Shown here: positions 1 through 6,967 of the stretch, one piece after another
Numbering within the stretch: the first letter of the stretch is position 1
Layout: each line of letters begins with the position of its first letter
Assembly: GCA_023411035.1 (NCBI GenBank)
Contig: JAEYPE010000138.1
Location: forward strand, 1 to 24,417
Direction of reading: 5' to 3'
DNA: 24,417 nt
From: Pseudomonadota bacterium
GTDB taxonomy: Bacteria > Pseudomonadota > Alphaproteobacteria > Azospirillales > Azospirillaceae
Notes under the pieces: model-generated
What the model was told of the DNA's origin: nothing
The model's database searches: none
The model's input: the letters and a program-made list of their open reading frames with translations, nothing else
Program-made: the position numbers and the translations under genes

Positions 1-1008
1 GAGCGTCGCCTGCGCCAGCGCCAGCTCGCCCTCCGGCGTGCCGAGAAAGTCGTACACGTCCTTGGCGGCCAGCGCCTGCGCCAGCGCCTGCGGATCGGCG
101 AGGCCGATGTCCTCGATCGCCATGCGCACCAGGCGGCGGGCGATGAACAGGCGATCCTCGCCGCCGTCCAGCATGCGGGCGAGCCAATAGAGCGCGGCAT
201 CGGGATCGGAGCCGCGCACCGACTTGTGCAGAGCGCTGATCAGGTTGTAGTGCCCGTCGCGCGACTTGTCGTAGAGCGGCGCGCGGCGCTGCACGAGTTC
301 GCTCAAGCCTTCCCGGTCGACGGTCGCGGAGCCGGGGGCAACCGCGCTGAACACCTCCTCCGTCATGTTGAGCGCCGTGCGGCCGTCGCCGTCGGCCATC
401 GCCTTCAGCATCTCGCGCGCCTCGGCATCGAGCGGCAGCGCGCGTCCCTCCTCGCGCTCGGCGCGCTTGAGAAGCTCCTCAAGCGCGGCATCGTCGAGGC
501 GGTGGAACACCAGCACGAGCGCGCGCGACAGCAAGGCGCCGTTCAGCTCGAAGGACGGGTTCTCCGTGGTGGCGCCGACCAGCGTGATGGTGCCGTCCTC
601 CATGTGCGGGAGGAAGCTGTCCTGCTGCGAGCGGTTGAAGCGGTGGATCTCGTCGATGAACAGCAGCGTGCCCTGACCCGCCGAGCGCCGGGCCTTGGCC
701 GCGTCGAAGACCTTGCGCAGGTCCGCCACGCCGGAGAAGACCGCCGACAGCGGTTCGAAATGGAGATCGGTGGACAGGGCCAGCAGCCGCGCGATGGTCG
801 TCTTGCCGCAGCCGGGCGGCCCCCACAGGATCATGGAGGCCAGCCGCCGCGCGGCGACCATGCGGCCGAGCGGTCCGTCGGGCTTCAGCAGATGCTCCTG
901 CCCGACGACCTCGCCCAGGCTGCGCGGGCGCAGCCGGTCGGCCAAGGGGCGGGGGGCGCCCGCCTCGAACAGGCCGCCGGTGGCCCCGGAGTCGCCGCGC
1001 TTGCTCAT
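1..1008 (-). CDS. rarA: Replication-associated recombination protein A (RarA/MgsA AAA+ ATPase), C-terminus cut by window edge
   Basis: The ATG is at 1008 and the frame stays open to base 1, giving 336 residues. RarA proteins are usually about 430-450 residues, so roughly the last 100 lie outside the window. Visible motifs are an N-terminal PLADRLRP segment (residues 21-28), Walker A GPPGCGKT (63-70), Walker B LLFIDEIH (115-122) followed by RFNRSQQD, and a sensor-1-like GATTENPSF. Further on come the MgsA-type stretches ALHKSVRGSDPDAALYWLARM and IEDIGLADPQAL. The family is a clamp-loader-like ATPase that acts at stalled replication forks with SSB and RecA; that role is family knowledge. The gene lies 28 bp after the stop of the lipoprotein gene on the same strand, so the two may be co-transcribed. 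Family assignment is very secure. Confidence 0.95.
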   Translation of the reverse strand, partial: MSKRGDSGATGGLFEAGAPRPLADRLRPRSLGEVVGQEHLLKPDGPLGRMVAARRLASMILWGPPGCGKTTIARLLALSTDLHFEPLSAVFSGVADLRKVFDAAKARRSAGQGTLLFIDEIHRFNRSQQDSFLPHMEDGTITLVGATTENPSFELNGALLSRALVLVFHRLDDAALEELLKRAEREEGRALPLDAEAREMLKAMADGDGRTALNMTEEVFSAVAPGSATVDREGLSELVQRRAPLYDKSRDGHYNLISALHKSVRGSDPDAALYWLARMLDGGEDRLFIARRLVRMAIEDIGLADPQALAQALAAKDVYDFLGTPEGELALAQATL

Positions 1009-1036
1009 CGGTAACCCATCGACCCTGCGGATGCGG

Positions 1037-1429
1037 TCACTGGTTGGTGGCCGCGCCGCAGCGCTGGTAGCACATGCGCAGCGAATGCTCGCAGTTGTCG
1101 GTCGGCGAGAAGATGCCGCCGCGGTCCGGCCGGTCCAGCCCGCTCTGCGTCCGGGCGGCCACCGAGTCCATGCAGGAGTTGTTGCTGCGCTCGCACTGGG
1201 AGCGGCAGGAATCGTCGCTGCCCGCGCCGCCGTTCAGGCGGAGCGACGGGTCCTCGACCCCGCGGGACGGCCCCTGAGACGGGCGCGGGGTGGCGGTCGC
1301 CGCGGTGGAGGCCGCCGGAGCACCGCCCACGGTGGCGCCGGACTGGCGGCCCGGCGCGTCCGCGCAAGCGGCCAGCGCGACCAGGGCGAGGGCCAGCACC
1401 GGCCCCAGGATGAGTTTCGGACGGAACAT
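1037..1429 (-). CDS. Small Cys-rich predicted lipoprotein, function unknown
   Basis: This 130-residue protein has a short basic start (MFRPK), a hydrophobic segment and a lipobox ending LAAC at Cys22, a classic signal-peptidase II site. The mature part begins with a low-complexity Ala/Thr/Pro/Gly linker. It ends in a compact domain with six cysteines: SCRSQCERSNNSC, then NCEHSLRMCYQRC. The spacing suggests two or three disulfides or a metal site; that is inference. The ATG at 1429 was chosen because GGGAG sits about 10 bases upstream. An ATG six codons earlier (1447) lacks a clear ribosome-binding site and would lengthen the n-region. The gene precedes rarA by 28 bp on the same strand and is divergent from the small membrane protein at 1554. 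I do not recognise the family. Confidence 0.75.
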   Translation of the reverse strand: MFRPKLILGPVLALALVALAACADAPGRQSGATVGGAPAASTAATATPRPSQGPSRGVEDPSLRLNGGAGSDDSCRSQCERSNNSCMDSVAARTQSGLDRPDRGGIFSPTDNCEHSLRMCYQRCGAATNQ

Positions 1430-1553
1430 CTCGGCTTTGACTCCCATTGTTCTTGCGTGACCCCGGTCGTTGGCGGATGGTCCCCCGCATGGACCATGCC
1501 GCGGGCTCGGTGCCCACTATGCCGGGAACGCAAGCGATAAGGGAATGCCTCAA

Positions 1554-1817
1554 ATGAGCCCCACCGATCCCGGCCCGTCTCCGCGCCGGAGTACCTCCGT
1601 CACCATCTTCGTGGCGCTGCTCATCGGCGGCCTGCTGCTGCTCGTCGTCCGCATGGCCTTCATGCCGACGGTGAGTGCCGGGGAGATCGTCCTGCCGCTT
1701 CTGGCCGGCGTGGCCATGGCGCTGGCCATCGGCTTGATGGTCATGCGCGACCGGCGCGAGCGCAACGCCCTGCCCCCGTCGCAGCGCGACCGCCAGAACC
1801 GCGGCATGCCGGACTGA
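1554..1817 (+). CDS. Small two-helix membrane protein, function unknown
   Basis: This 87-residue protein has a short Pro/Ser-rich start (MSPTDPGPSPRRS) and two hydrophobic helices, roughly residues 14-36 and 44-64. It ends in a charged tail rich in Arg, Asp and Gln. Both termini are likely on the same side of the inner membrane, with the positively charged C-terminus suggesting the cytoplasm. The ATG at 1554 is preferred because AAGGGA ends about 9 bases upstream. The in-frame ATG at 1545 directly abuts that site. The gene is divergent from the lipoprotein and convergent with the YqaA gene, with a GC hairpin between the convergent stops. No family was recognised. Confidence 0.6.
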   Translation: MSPTDPGPSPRRSTSVTIFVALLIGGLLLLVVRMAFMPTVSAGEIVLPLLAGVAMALAIGLMVMRDRRERNALPPSQRDRQNRGMPD

Positions 1818-1838
1818 TCCTGGGTGCATGCGGGTGAC

Positions 1839-1859
1839 GCGCGGGGCCGGCCCCCGCGC
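1839..1859. terminator. GC hairpin between convergent genes (candidate bidirectional terminator)
   Basis: Bases 1839-1846 (GCGCGGGG) pair perfectly with 1852-1859 (CCCCGCGC) around a 5-base loop. It lies in the 45-bp gap between two convergent stop codons. No T-run follows on either strand, so intrinsic termination is plausible but not certain. Confidence 0.4.
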
Positions 1860-1862
1860 CCC

Positions 1863-2441
1863 TCACACGAATTTGAAGCTGAGCAAGCCGCCGATGATGA
1901 TGACCAGCAGAACGGTCGTCACCAGCATCAGCCGCTTCTCGATGATGTCGCGCACCTGCGGCCCGTAGAAATGCAGCAGGATCGCGATCATGTAGAATCG
2001 CGAGAATCGCGCTACGATCGAACACAGGATGAACACCGTCAAATCCAGGTGCGCGAATCCCGCCGTGATCGTCAGCAATTTATAGGGTATGGGCGTGATG
2101 CCCTTCAGGATCAGGAACCAGGGGCCGAATTCGGCGAACATATCCTGGAACCGCTGGAACGACTCCTGCGCGTTGTAGACGTCGATGATCAGACGCCCGA
2201 CGCTCTCGAACAGGTAGAACCCGACCGCGTAGCCGAACAGCCCGCCGATCAGAGAGGCCAGCGCGCAGATGTTGGTATAGCGCCAGAGCTTTTTCGGCTC
2301 CGCCAGACACATCGGCACCAGCATGATGTCGGGGGGCAGCGGGAAGAAGGAGCTTTCCGCGAAAGAAACCGCGGACATCCACCAAACGGCGTCCTTGCGG
2401 GCGGAAAGTTTCAGAATCCGGTTGTAGAGAGGTTTCAGCAT
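1863..2441 (-). CDS. YqaA/DedA-type (SNARE-associated family) inner-membrane protein
   Basis: This 192-residue polytopic membrane protein has a DedA/YqaA-like layout: amphipathic N-terminus (MLKPLYNRILKLSARKDA), then the motif SFAESSFFPLPPDIML. A glycine-rich helix (ASLIGGLFGYAVGFYLFE) follows, then the conserved KGITPIPYKLLTITAGF segment and C-terminal transmembrane helices. The PLPPD acidic residue and the P-x-P-x-K stretch are typical of the family. DedA proteins are linked to membrane homeostasis and phospholipid flipping; for this YqaA branch the substrate is unknown. The ATG at 2441 gives the usual family length. The frame is open about 30 codons further upstream, but that part runs through the hairpin at 2490-2523 and lacks family similarity. 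A second YqaA-type gene lies at 9490. Confidence 0.85.
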   Translation of the reverse strand: MLKPLYNRILKLSARKDAVWWMSAVSFAESSFFPLPPDIMLVPMCLAEPKKLWRYTNICALASLIGGLFGYAVGFYLFESVGRLIIDVYNAQESFQRFQDMFAEFGPWFLILKGITPIPYKLLTITAGFAHLDLTVFILCSIVARFSRFYMIAILLHFYGPQVRDIIEKRLMLVTTVLLVIIIGGLLSFKFV

Positions 2442-2489
2442 ACCGCGCGCGCGGCGCCCTCCCGATGTGACGGAACCCAGAAACCGGAA

Positions 2490-2523
2490 GCCCTCCCTCC
2501 GGGGGTGAACCCGAAGGGAGGGC
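2490..2523 (-). terminator. Probable terminator of the rpsM-rpsK-rpoA-rplQ operon
   Basis: Bases 2490-2503 pair with 2510-2523 as a 14-bp stem with one mismatch and a 6-base loop. It lies about 80 bp beyond the rplQ stop, in the direction of transcription. On the transcribed strand it is followed by a pyrimidine-rich, moderately T-rich stretch (TTCCGGTTTC) rather than a perfect T-run. Confidence 0.65.
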
Positions 2524-2602
2524 CGGTCAGTCACCTATATCGTCGTCCGAAACCCGATGGGCAACGGCAACGGTCAGATTTCACAGAACCTCAACCGATG
2601 GC

Positions 2603-3022
2603 TCAGCCCTCGGCCGCCTCGTCCTTGATCTCCACCGGGCCGGAATCCTGGCCCTTGGCGGCGACGTCGCGGTCCACGAACTCGATCACGCCCATGGCGG
2701 CGGCGTCGCCGTAGCGGAAGCCGGCCTTCAGGACGCGGGTGTAGCCGCCCTGGCGGTCCTTGTAGCGGTCGGCCAGCACGGTGAACAGCTTGGTCACCAT
2801 CGCGTCGTCGCGGAGCTGCGCGAAGGCCAGACGGCGGTTGGCGAGGCCGCCCTTCTTGCCGAGGGTGATCAGACGCTCGACGATCGGGCGCAGATCCTTG
2901 GCCTTCGGCAGGGTGGTCTTGATCTGCTCGTGCTTGATGAGCGCGTTCGCCATGTTCGAGAACATGGCCTTGCGGTGGCTGGTGGTCTTGCTGAACTTAC
3001 GTCCGGAAACGCCGTGACGCAT
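2603..3022 (-). CDS. rplQ: 50S ribosomal protein L17
   Basis: This 139-residue protein opens with the L17 signature MRHGVSGRKFSKTTSHRKAM. It continues with NMANALIKHEQIKTTLPKAK and ends the core with GFRYGDAAAMGVIEFVDRD. A roughly 20-residue acidic/Ala tail follows (DSGPVEIKDEAAEG), typical of alphaproteobacterial L17. L17 binds 23S rRNA near the peptide exit tunnel. The start has a strong GGAGG-type ribosome-binding site (GAAGGAGG, 7 bases upstream). It is the last gene of the alpha operon. A 177-bp gap with a bipartite palindrome separates it from rpoA, so its expression relative to rpoA may be tuned by RNA structure; that is inference. Confidence 0.98.
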   Translation of the reverse strand: MRHGVSGRKFSKTTSHRKAMFSNMANALIKHEQIKTTLPKAKDLRPIVERLITLGKKGGLANRRLAFAQLRDDAMVTKLFTVLADRYKDRQGGYTRVLKAGFRYGDAAAMGVIEFVDRDVAAKGQDSGPVEIKDEAAEG

Positions 3023-3131
3023 GACGGTCCTCCTTCATGGCGTGGCCCCCCTCGGGGAGCCGGTGGTGAACCCTGCCGCCCAGTTCGGGCTGGTACGGCG
3101 CGGGGCGGGCAGATGAGCCCTGGTAACACTG

Positions 3132-3182
3132 GCCCCCACCCCGGCCCTCCCCCGCTTCGCAGGGGAGGGTTAGGGAGGGGGC
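3132..3182. repeat. Bipartite extragenic palindrome between rpoA and rplQ
   Basis: The inner hairpin pairs 3145-3155 with 3159-3169 (11 bp, one mismatch, TTC loop). An outer stem pairs 3132-3141 with 3173-3182 (10 bp, one mismatch). The C-run/G-run layout around a GCTTCGC core resembles the dispersed intergenic palindromes common in alphaproteobacterial genomes. It could act as a REP-like element, an mRNA-processing or stability element, or a partial terminator. Only a genome-wide search would show whether it is repeated. Confidence 0.6.
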
Positions 3183-3199
3183 AACAGAACGTGCGAGAC

Positions 3200-4219
3200 T
3201 TAGTACGGCTCTTCCAGACGCTTGGCCAGCTCTTCGATGTTCTCGGGCGGCCAGTTCGGGATTTCCATACCCAGGTGCAGACCCATCTGGGCCAGCACTT
3301 CCTTGATCTCGTTCAGCGACTTGCGGCCGAAGTTCGGGGTGCGGAGCATCTCCGCCTCCGTCTTCTGGACCAGATCGCCGATGTAGACGATGTTGTCGTT
3401 CTTGAGGCAGTTGGCCGAACGCACCGACAGTTCCAGCTCGTCCACCTTGCGGAGCAGGTTCTTGTTGAACGGAACCTCCTCGTGCTTCTCCTCGGCGACC
3501 GCGTGGGTCGGCTCCTCGAAGTTGATGAACAGCTGAAGCTGGTCCTGGAGGATGCGGGCGGCGAGCGCCACCGCGTCGTCCGGCTTCACGGCGCCGTTGG
3601 TCTCGACGACCATCGACAGGCGGTCATAGTCGGTGACCTGCCCGACGCGGGCGTTGTCGACCTTGTACGACACCTTGCGGACCGGCGAGAACAGCGCGTC
3701 GACCGGGATCAGGCCGATCGGGGCGTCTTCCGGACGGTTCTGGCTGGCCGGGACATAGCCCTTGCCGGTTTCGACCGTCAGTTCCATGTTCAGGCGGGCG
3801 CCGGCGTCCAGCGTGCAGATGACCAGATCCGGGTCCATCACCTGGATGTCCGCACCGGTCTCGATCATGCCGGCCTTCACCTCGCCCGGACCTTCGGCGC
3901 GCAGACGCATGCGCTTCGGGCCGTCGCCGCCCATGCGCAGGCCCATCGACTTGATGTTGAGGACGATGTCGGTCACGTCCTCGCGCACGCCGGGGATGGA
4001 GGAGAACTCGTGCAGCACGCCGTCGACGTGGATCGCCGTGACGGCGGCACCCTGGAGCGAGGAGAGCAGAACGCGGCGCAGCGCGTTGCCGAGCGTCAGG
4101 CCGAAGCCACGCTCCAGCGGCTCGGCCACGACGGTCGCCGTACGGTCGGCGTCGTCACCGGGCTGGATGTCCAGCTTGTTCGGCTTGATCAGTTCCTGCC
4201 AGTTCTTCTGAAGGGCCAC
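3200..4219 (-). CDS. rpoA: DNA-directed RNA polymerase alpha subunit
   Basis: This 339-residue protein is full length. The N-terminal assembly domain (about residues 1-230) shows LERGFGLTLGNALRRVLLSS, VTAIHVDGVLHEFSSIPGV and EDVTDIVLNIK. A linker leads to the C-terminal domain (about 255-320) with LRKVDELELSVRSANCLKND and FGRKSLNEIKEVLAQMGL, which contacts UP elements and activators. The alpha dimer nucleates polymerase assembly. Translation starts at GTG (4217-4219), with GAGG about 7-8 bases upstream; the protein begins M-ALQKNWQELIKP. It sits between rpsK and rplQ as in the conserved alpha operon. Unusually long palindromes occupy both flanking gaps (4253-4331 and 3132-3182). Confidence 0.98.
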   Translation of the reverse strand: MALQKNWQELIKPNKLDIQPGDDADRTATVVAEPLERGFGLTLGNALRRVLLSSLQGAAVTAIHVDGVLHEFSSIPGVREDVTDIVLNIKSMGLRMGGDGPKRMRLRAEGPGEVKAGMIETGADIQVMDPDLVICTLDAGARLNMELTVETGKGYVPASQNRPEDAPIGLIPVDALFSPVRKVSYKVDNARVGQVTDYDRLSMVVETNGAVKPDDAVALAARILQDQLQLFINFEEPTHAVAEEKHEEVPFNKNLLRKVDELELSVRSANCLKNDNIVYIGDLVQKTEAEMLRTPNFGRKSLNEIKEVLAQMGLHLGMEIPNWPPENIEELAKRLEEPY

Positions 4220-4252
4220 GGTATTACCTCATGCCATCGGGATGGACACACG

Positions 4253-4331
4253 CCCGCGGGGACCGGCCGTTCCCATCCGATGGCGCCGCGATGGCTGCGG
4301 CGCCTGTCCCGGAACGGCTGGTCCCCGCGGG
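4253..4331. repeat. Long nested palindrome between rpsK and rpoA
   Basis: A 21-bp outer stem pairs 4253-4273 with 4311-4331, with a single mismatch. Inside the 37-base loop a second perfect 8-bp stem pairs 4282-4289 (GGCGCCGC) with 4297-4304 (GCGGCGCC). The element fills most of the 131-bp gap and ends about 20 bp before the rpsK stop codon region. In the mRNA it would form a very stable structure just upstream of the rpoA leader. No T-run follows, so read-through to rpoA is expected. A processing, attenuation or differential-stability role is inference. Confidence 0.75.
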
Positions 4332-4350
4332 TGCGGAGTAGCGGTGCTTC

Positions 4351-4749
4351 TTAGACGCGACGCTTCTTCGGCGGACGGACGCCGTTGTGCGGGATCGGCG
4401 TGACGTCGCGGATCGAGGTGATCTGGAAGCCGATCGACTGGAGGGCGCGCAGCGCCGACTCACGGCCCGAACCCGGCCCCTTCACCTCGACCTCGAGGGT
4501 CTTCATGCCGTGCTCCTGGGCCTTGCGGCCCGCGTCCTCGGCGGCGACCTGGGCGGCGTAGGGGGTCGACTTGCGCGAACCCTTGAAGCCCATCGTGCCC
4601 GACGACGACCAGGCAATGGTGTTGCCCTGCGCGTCGGTGATGGTGATCATCGTGTTGTTGAAGGAGGCGTTCACATGGGCGACGCCGGCGGTGATGTTCT
4701 TGCGCTCGCGACGGCGAAGGCGCTGCGAAGCGGCGGAGGGCTTGGCCAT
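4351..4749 (-). CDS. rpsK: 30S ribosomal protein S11
   Basis: This 132-residue protein matches S11 throughout: KNITAGVAHVNASFNNTMIT, ITDAQGNTIAWSSSGTMGFK, RKSTPYAAQVAAEDAGRKA and the C-terminal IRDVTPIPHNGVRPPKKRRV. S11 lies on the 30S platform near the mRNA exit and the decoding region. The gene starts at ATG 4749, 15 bp after rpsM stops, with AAGAGG upstream overlapping the rpsM stop region. It is the second gene of the operon. Confidence 0.98.
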   Translation of the reverse strand: MAKPSAASQRLRRRERKNITAGVAHVNASFNNTMITITDAQGNTIAWSSSGTMGFKGSRKSTPYAAQVAAEDAGRKAQEHGMKTLEVEVKGPGSGRESALRALQSIGFQITSIRDVTPIPHNGVRPPKKRRV

Positions 4750-4764
4750 GGTCCGTGCGTCCTC

Positions 4765-5133
4765 TTACTTCTTCTTGCCGGCGATCGGCTTGGCCGGACC
4801 CTTGCGGGTGCGGGCGTTCGTGTGGGTGCGCTGGCCGCGGACCGGCAGGCCCTTGCGGTGACGCAGGCCGCGATAGCAGGCCATGTCCATCAGACGCTTG
4901 ATGTTCATCGCGACCGAACGGCGCAGGTCGCCTTCGACCCGGTAGTCGGCGTCGATGGTCTCGCGGATCTTGAGGATCTCGTCGTCCGTGAGCTGGTTCA
5001 CACGACGCTCCGCCGGGATCTCCAGCTTCGCGCAGATTTCCTTGGCCTTGAAGGAACCGATGCCATGAATGTAGGTCAACGCGATCTCCACACGCTTCTG
5101 CGCGGGGATGTTGACGCCAGCGATACGCGCCAC
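4765..5133 (-). CDS. rpsM: 30S ribosomal protein S13
   Basis: This 122-residue protein begins M-ARIAGVNIPAQKRVEIALT (initiator GTG at 5131-5133). It continues through YIHGIGSFKAKEIC, the helical RVNQLTDDEILKIRETID region, and the C-terminal RCYRGLRH-type/GLPVRGQRTHTNARTRKG tail that contacts tRNA. The GTG start is decided by the conserved S13 N-terminus and by AGGAG 7 bases upstream. An open frame reaching 5241 has no S13 similarity upstream of this codon. The gene is first in its operon. secY and adk, commonly found just upstream of rpsM in alphaproteobacteria, are not adjacent here; a promoter region and divergent pyk are. Confidence 0.97.
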   Translation of the reverse strand: MARIAGVNIPAQKRVEIALTYIHGIGSFKAKEICAKLEIPAERRVNQLTDDEILKIRETIDADYRVEGDLRRSVAMNIKRLMDMACYRGLRHRKGLPVRGQRTHTNARTRKGPAKPIAGKKK

Positions 5134-5248
5134 GCCTGCTCTCCTCGATATCTCAACGGCAGCCCTCATGGGCCGCCTACACACCGATTGATCCCCGATC
5201 CGGACCGGACGCCAGAGGCGAAGCCCAAATACGGGACGCACAATGCCC

Positions 5249-5272
5249 CCCGCAGGACCAGTGATCCGCGGG
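5249..5272 (-). other. Hairpin at the predicted 5' end of the rpsM operon mRNA
   Basis: In the minus-strand RNA, 5272-5266 can pair with 5249-5255 as a 7-bp stem including a G-U pair. If transcription starts near 5274, as the promoter at 5281-5308 predicts, this stem caps the extreme 5' end of an approximately 140-nt leader. A stabilising role is inference. Confidence 0.35.
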
Positions 5273-5280
5273 AGGGTGCG

Positions 5281-5308
5281 ACTATAGAAAAAGCCGGAAT
5301 TCTGTCAA
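5281..5308 (-). promoter_or_regulatory. Sigma70-type promoter of the rpsM-rpsK-rpoA-rplQ operon
   Basis: On the minus strand a perfect TTGACA (5308-5303) is followed after 16 bases by TATAGT (5286-5281), a 5/6 match to TATAAT. The predicted start is near 5274, leaving a leader of about 140 nt before the rpsM GTG. The spacer is T-rich just before the -10 box. This is the best promoter match I saw in the window. Confidence 0.8.
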
Positions 5309-5373
5309 GGCCGTTCTGCGGCGTTACCGTGCTTTTTTCCGGCGCCCGGCCATTGTGGGGAGGTCTGTCGCGG

Positions 5374-5402
5374 TTGACAAGCCGGACGGCAGATTTTGAG
5401 AT
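5374..5402 (+). promoter_or_regulatory. Candidate promoter for pyk
   Basis: A perfect TTGACA at 5374-5379 is followed after 17 bases by TGAGAT at 5397-5402, a weak 3/6 -10 match. It is divergent from the rpsM promoter, about 65 bp away, and about 68 bp upstream of the pyk start. The -10 placement is uncertain. Confidence 0.4.
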
Positions 5403-5469
5403 GGGCATGCCGCCCAAAAGCGTCCACATCCAATGGCCAAGCTAAAAGGCCACCTCAAAAGGCAGTCCC

Positions 5470-6912
5470 ATGAATCGCAAAGGCTCCCCTTTCCGACGCT
5501 TCCGCCTGACCAAGATCGTCGCCACGCTGGGACCGGCCACCTCCACGCCGGAAAAGATCCGCGCGCTGTTCGAGGCGGGCGTGGACGTCTTCCGCCTGAA
5601 TTTCAGCCATGGCACGCACGAGGACCACGGACAGCGCCTGGCCACGCTGCGCGCGCTGGAGGCGGAGCTCGACCACCCCATCGCCGTGATGGCCGATCTT
5701 CAGGGACCGAAGCTGCGGCTGGGCACCTTCGCCAACGGGCCGGTCACCGTGGAGGCCGGGCACCGCATCCGGCTGGACCTTTCGACCGAGCCCGGCGACG
5801 CGACCCGCGTCGGCCTGCCCCACCCGGAAATCTTCGCCGCGCTGAAGCCCGAGGCGGAACTGCTGGTGGACGACGGCAAGGTCCGCCTGCGAGTCGTCGA
5901 TTGCGGCCCGGAGCACGCCGATTGCGTCGTGCTGTCCGGCAGCCGACTGTCCGACCGCAAGGGCGTGAACGTTCCGGGCGTCGTCCTGCCGCTTTCCCCG
6001 CTGACCCGGAAGGATCTGGATGATCTGGCCTTCGCGCTGGACCAGGGGGTGGACTGGGTGGCCCTGTCCTTCGTGCAGCGGCCCGATGACGTCGCCGACG
6101 CGCGCAAGCTGATCGCGGGCCGGGCGGCCCTTCTGTCCAAGATGGAGAAGCCGCAGGCCATCCAGCATCTGGAGCGCATCGTGGAACTGTCGGACGGCGT
6201 GATGGTCGCCCGCGGCGACCTGGGCGTGGAAATGCCGGCGGAGGACGTGCCGAGCATCCAGAAGCGCATCATCCGCGAGGCGCGCCGCGCCGGGAAGCCG
6301 GTGATCGTCGCCACCCAGATGCTGGAATCGATGATCGGCGCCCCCGCCCCCACCCGCGCGGAGGCGTCTGACGTGGCGACCGCCGTCTATGACGGGGCCG
6401 ACGCGGTGATGTTGTCGGCGGAAACCGCGTCGGGCAGCTATCCCATCGAGGCGGTGTCGATGATGGACCGCATCGCCCGCCGGGTGGAGCACGATCCGCT
6501 CTACCGCACCATCACGGACGCCCAGCACCCGGACCCGCAGCACACCTCCACCGACGCCGTCACCGCGGCGGCGCGTCAGGTGGCCCACACCATCCAGGCC
6601 GCCGCCATCGTCACCTACACCACCAGCGGCTCCACCACGCTGCGCGCGGCGCGCGAACGGCCCGAGGTGCCGATCATGTGCCTGACCGCCAACCTGGAAA
6701 CGGCGCGGCGGCTCCAGCTCGCCTACGGGGTGCACAGCGTGCATTCCGCCGACATCAACGACTTCAACGAGATGGTCCAGAAGGCCGCCCGCTGCGCCCA
6801 CGAGGACGGGCTGGCCATGGAAGGCCAGCGGCTGGTCATCACCGCGGGCGTTCCCTTCGGCACCCCCGGCAACACCAACATCCTGCGCATCGCCTGGGTG
6901 GAGGCGCAGTAA
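5470..6912 (+). CDS. pyk: Pyruvate kinase
   Basis: This 480-residue protein converts phosphoenolpyruvate and ADP to pyruvate and ATP in glycolysis. The TIM barrel starts with KIVATLGPAT (residues 15-24) and RLNFSHG (42-48, with substrate/metal-binding Arg, Asn and Ser). A B domain is inserted after LQGPKLRLG. The catalytic SKMEKPQAI carries Lys224 and metal ligand Glu226, followed by the MVARGDLGVEMP motif. Then come KPVIVATQMLESMI and EASDVATAVYDGADAVMLSAET. The C-terminal domain spans about residue 345 to the end. The start at ATG 5470 fits family N-termini. Upstream are a weak AAAAGGCAG site and a candidate TTGACA promoter. It is divergent from the rpsM operon and convergent with the histidine kinase gene. 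Confidence 0.97.
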   Translation: MNRKGSPFRRFRLTKIVATLGPATSTPEKIRALFEAGVDVFRLNFSHGTHEDHGQRLATLRALEAELDHPIAVMADLQGPKLRLGTFANGPVTVEAGHRIRLDLSTEPGDATRVGLPHPEIFAALKPEAELLVDDGKVRLRVVDCGPEHADCVVLSGSRLSDRKGVNVPGVVLPLSPLTRKDLDDLAFALDQGVDWVALSFVQRPDDVADARKLIAGRAALLSKMEKPQAIQHLERIVELSDGVMVARGDLGVEMPAEDVPSIQKRIIREARRAGKPVIVATQMLESMIGAPAPTRAEASDVATAVYDGADAVMLSAETASGSYPIEAVSMMDRIARRVEHDPLYRTITDAQHPDPQHTSTDAVTAAARQVAHTIQAAAIVTYTTSGSTTLRAARERPEVPIMCLTANLETARRLQLAYGVHSVHSADINDFNEMVQKAARCAHEDGLAMEGQRLVITAGVPFGTPGNTNILRIAWVEAQ

Positions 6913-6949
6913 GCCTTTGGCAGTGAGCCTTTGGCGCTAAACCTTTGAA
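6912..6949. repeat. Triplicated 10-bp motif, period 14, after the pyk stop
   Basis: AGCCTTTGGC occurs at 6912-6921 and 6926-6935. A decayed third copy (AACCTTTGAA) lies at 6940-6949. It sits in the 55-bp gap between convergent pyk and the histidine kinase gene. No hairpin terminator is obvious here. Confidence 0.5.
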
Positions 6950-6967
6950 AGCCGCCGATCCCCGCCG

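Noticed and set aside
2442..2534. N-terminal extension of the YqaA protein
   Set aside because: It reads through a strong terminator hairpin and lacks family similarity.
5134..5241. N-terminal extension of rpsM
   Set aside because: No S13 similarity before the GTG at 5133, which has AGGAG at correct distance; the extension covers the leader.
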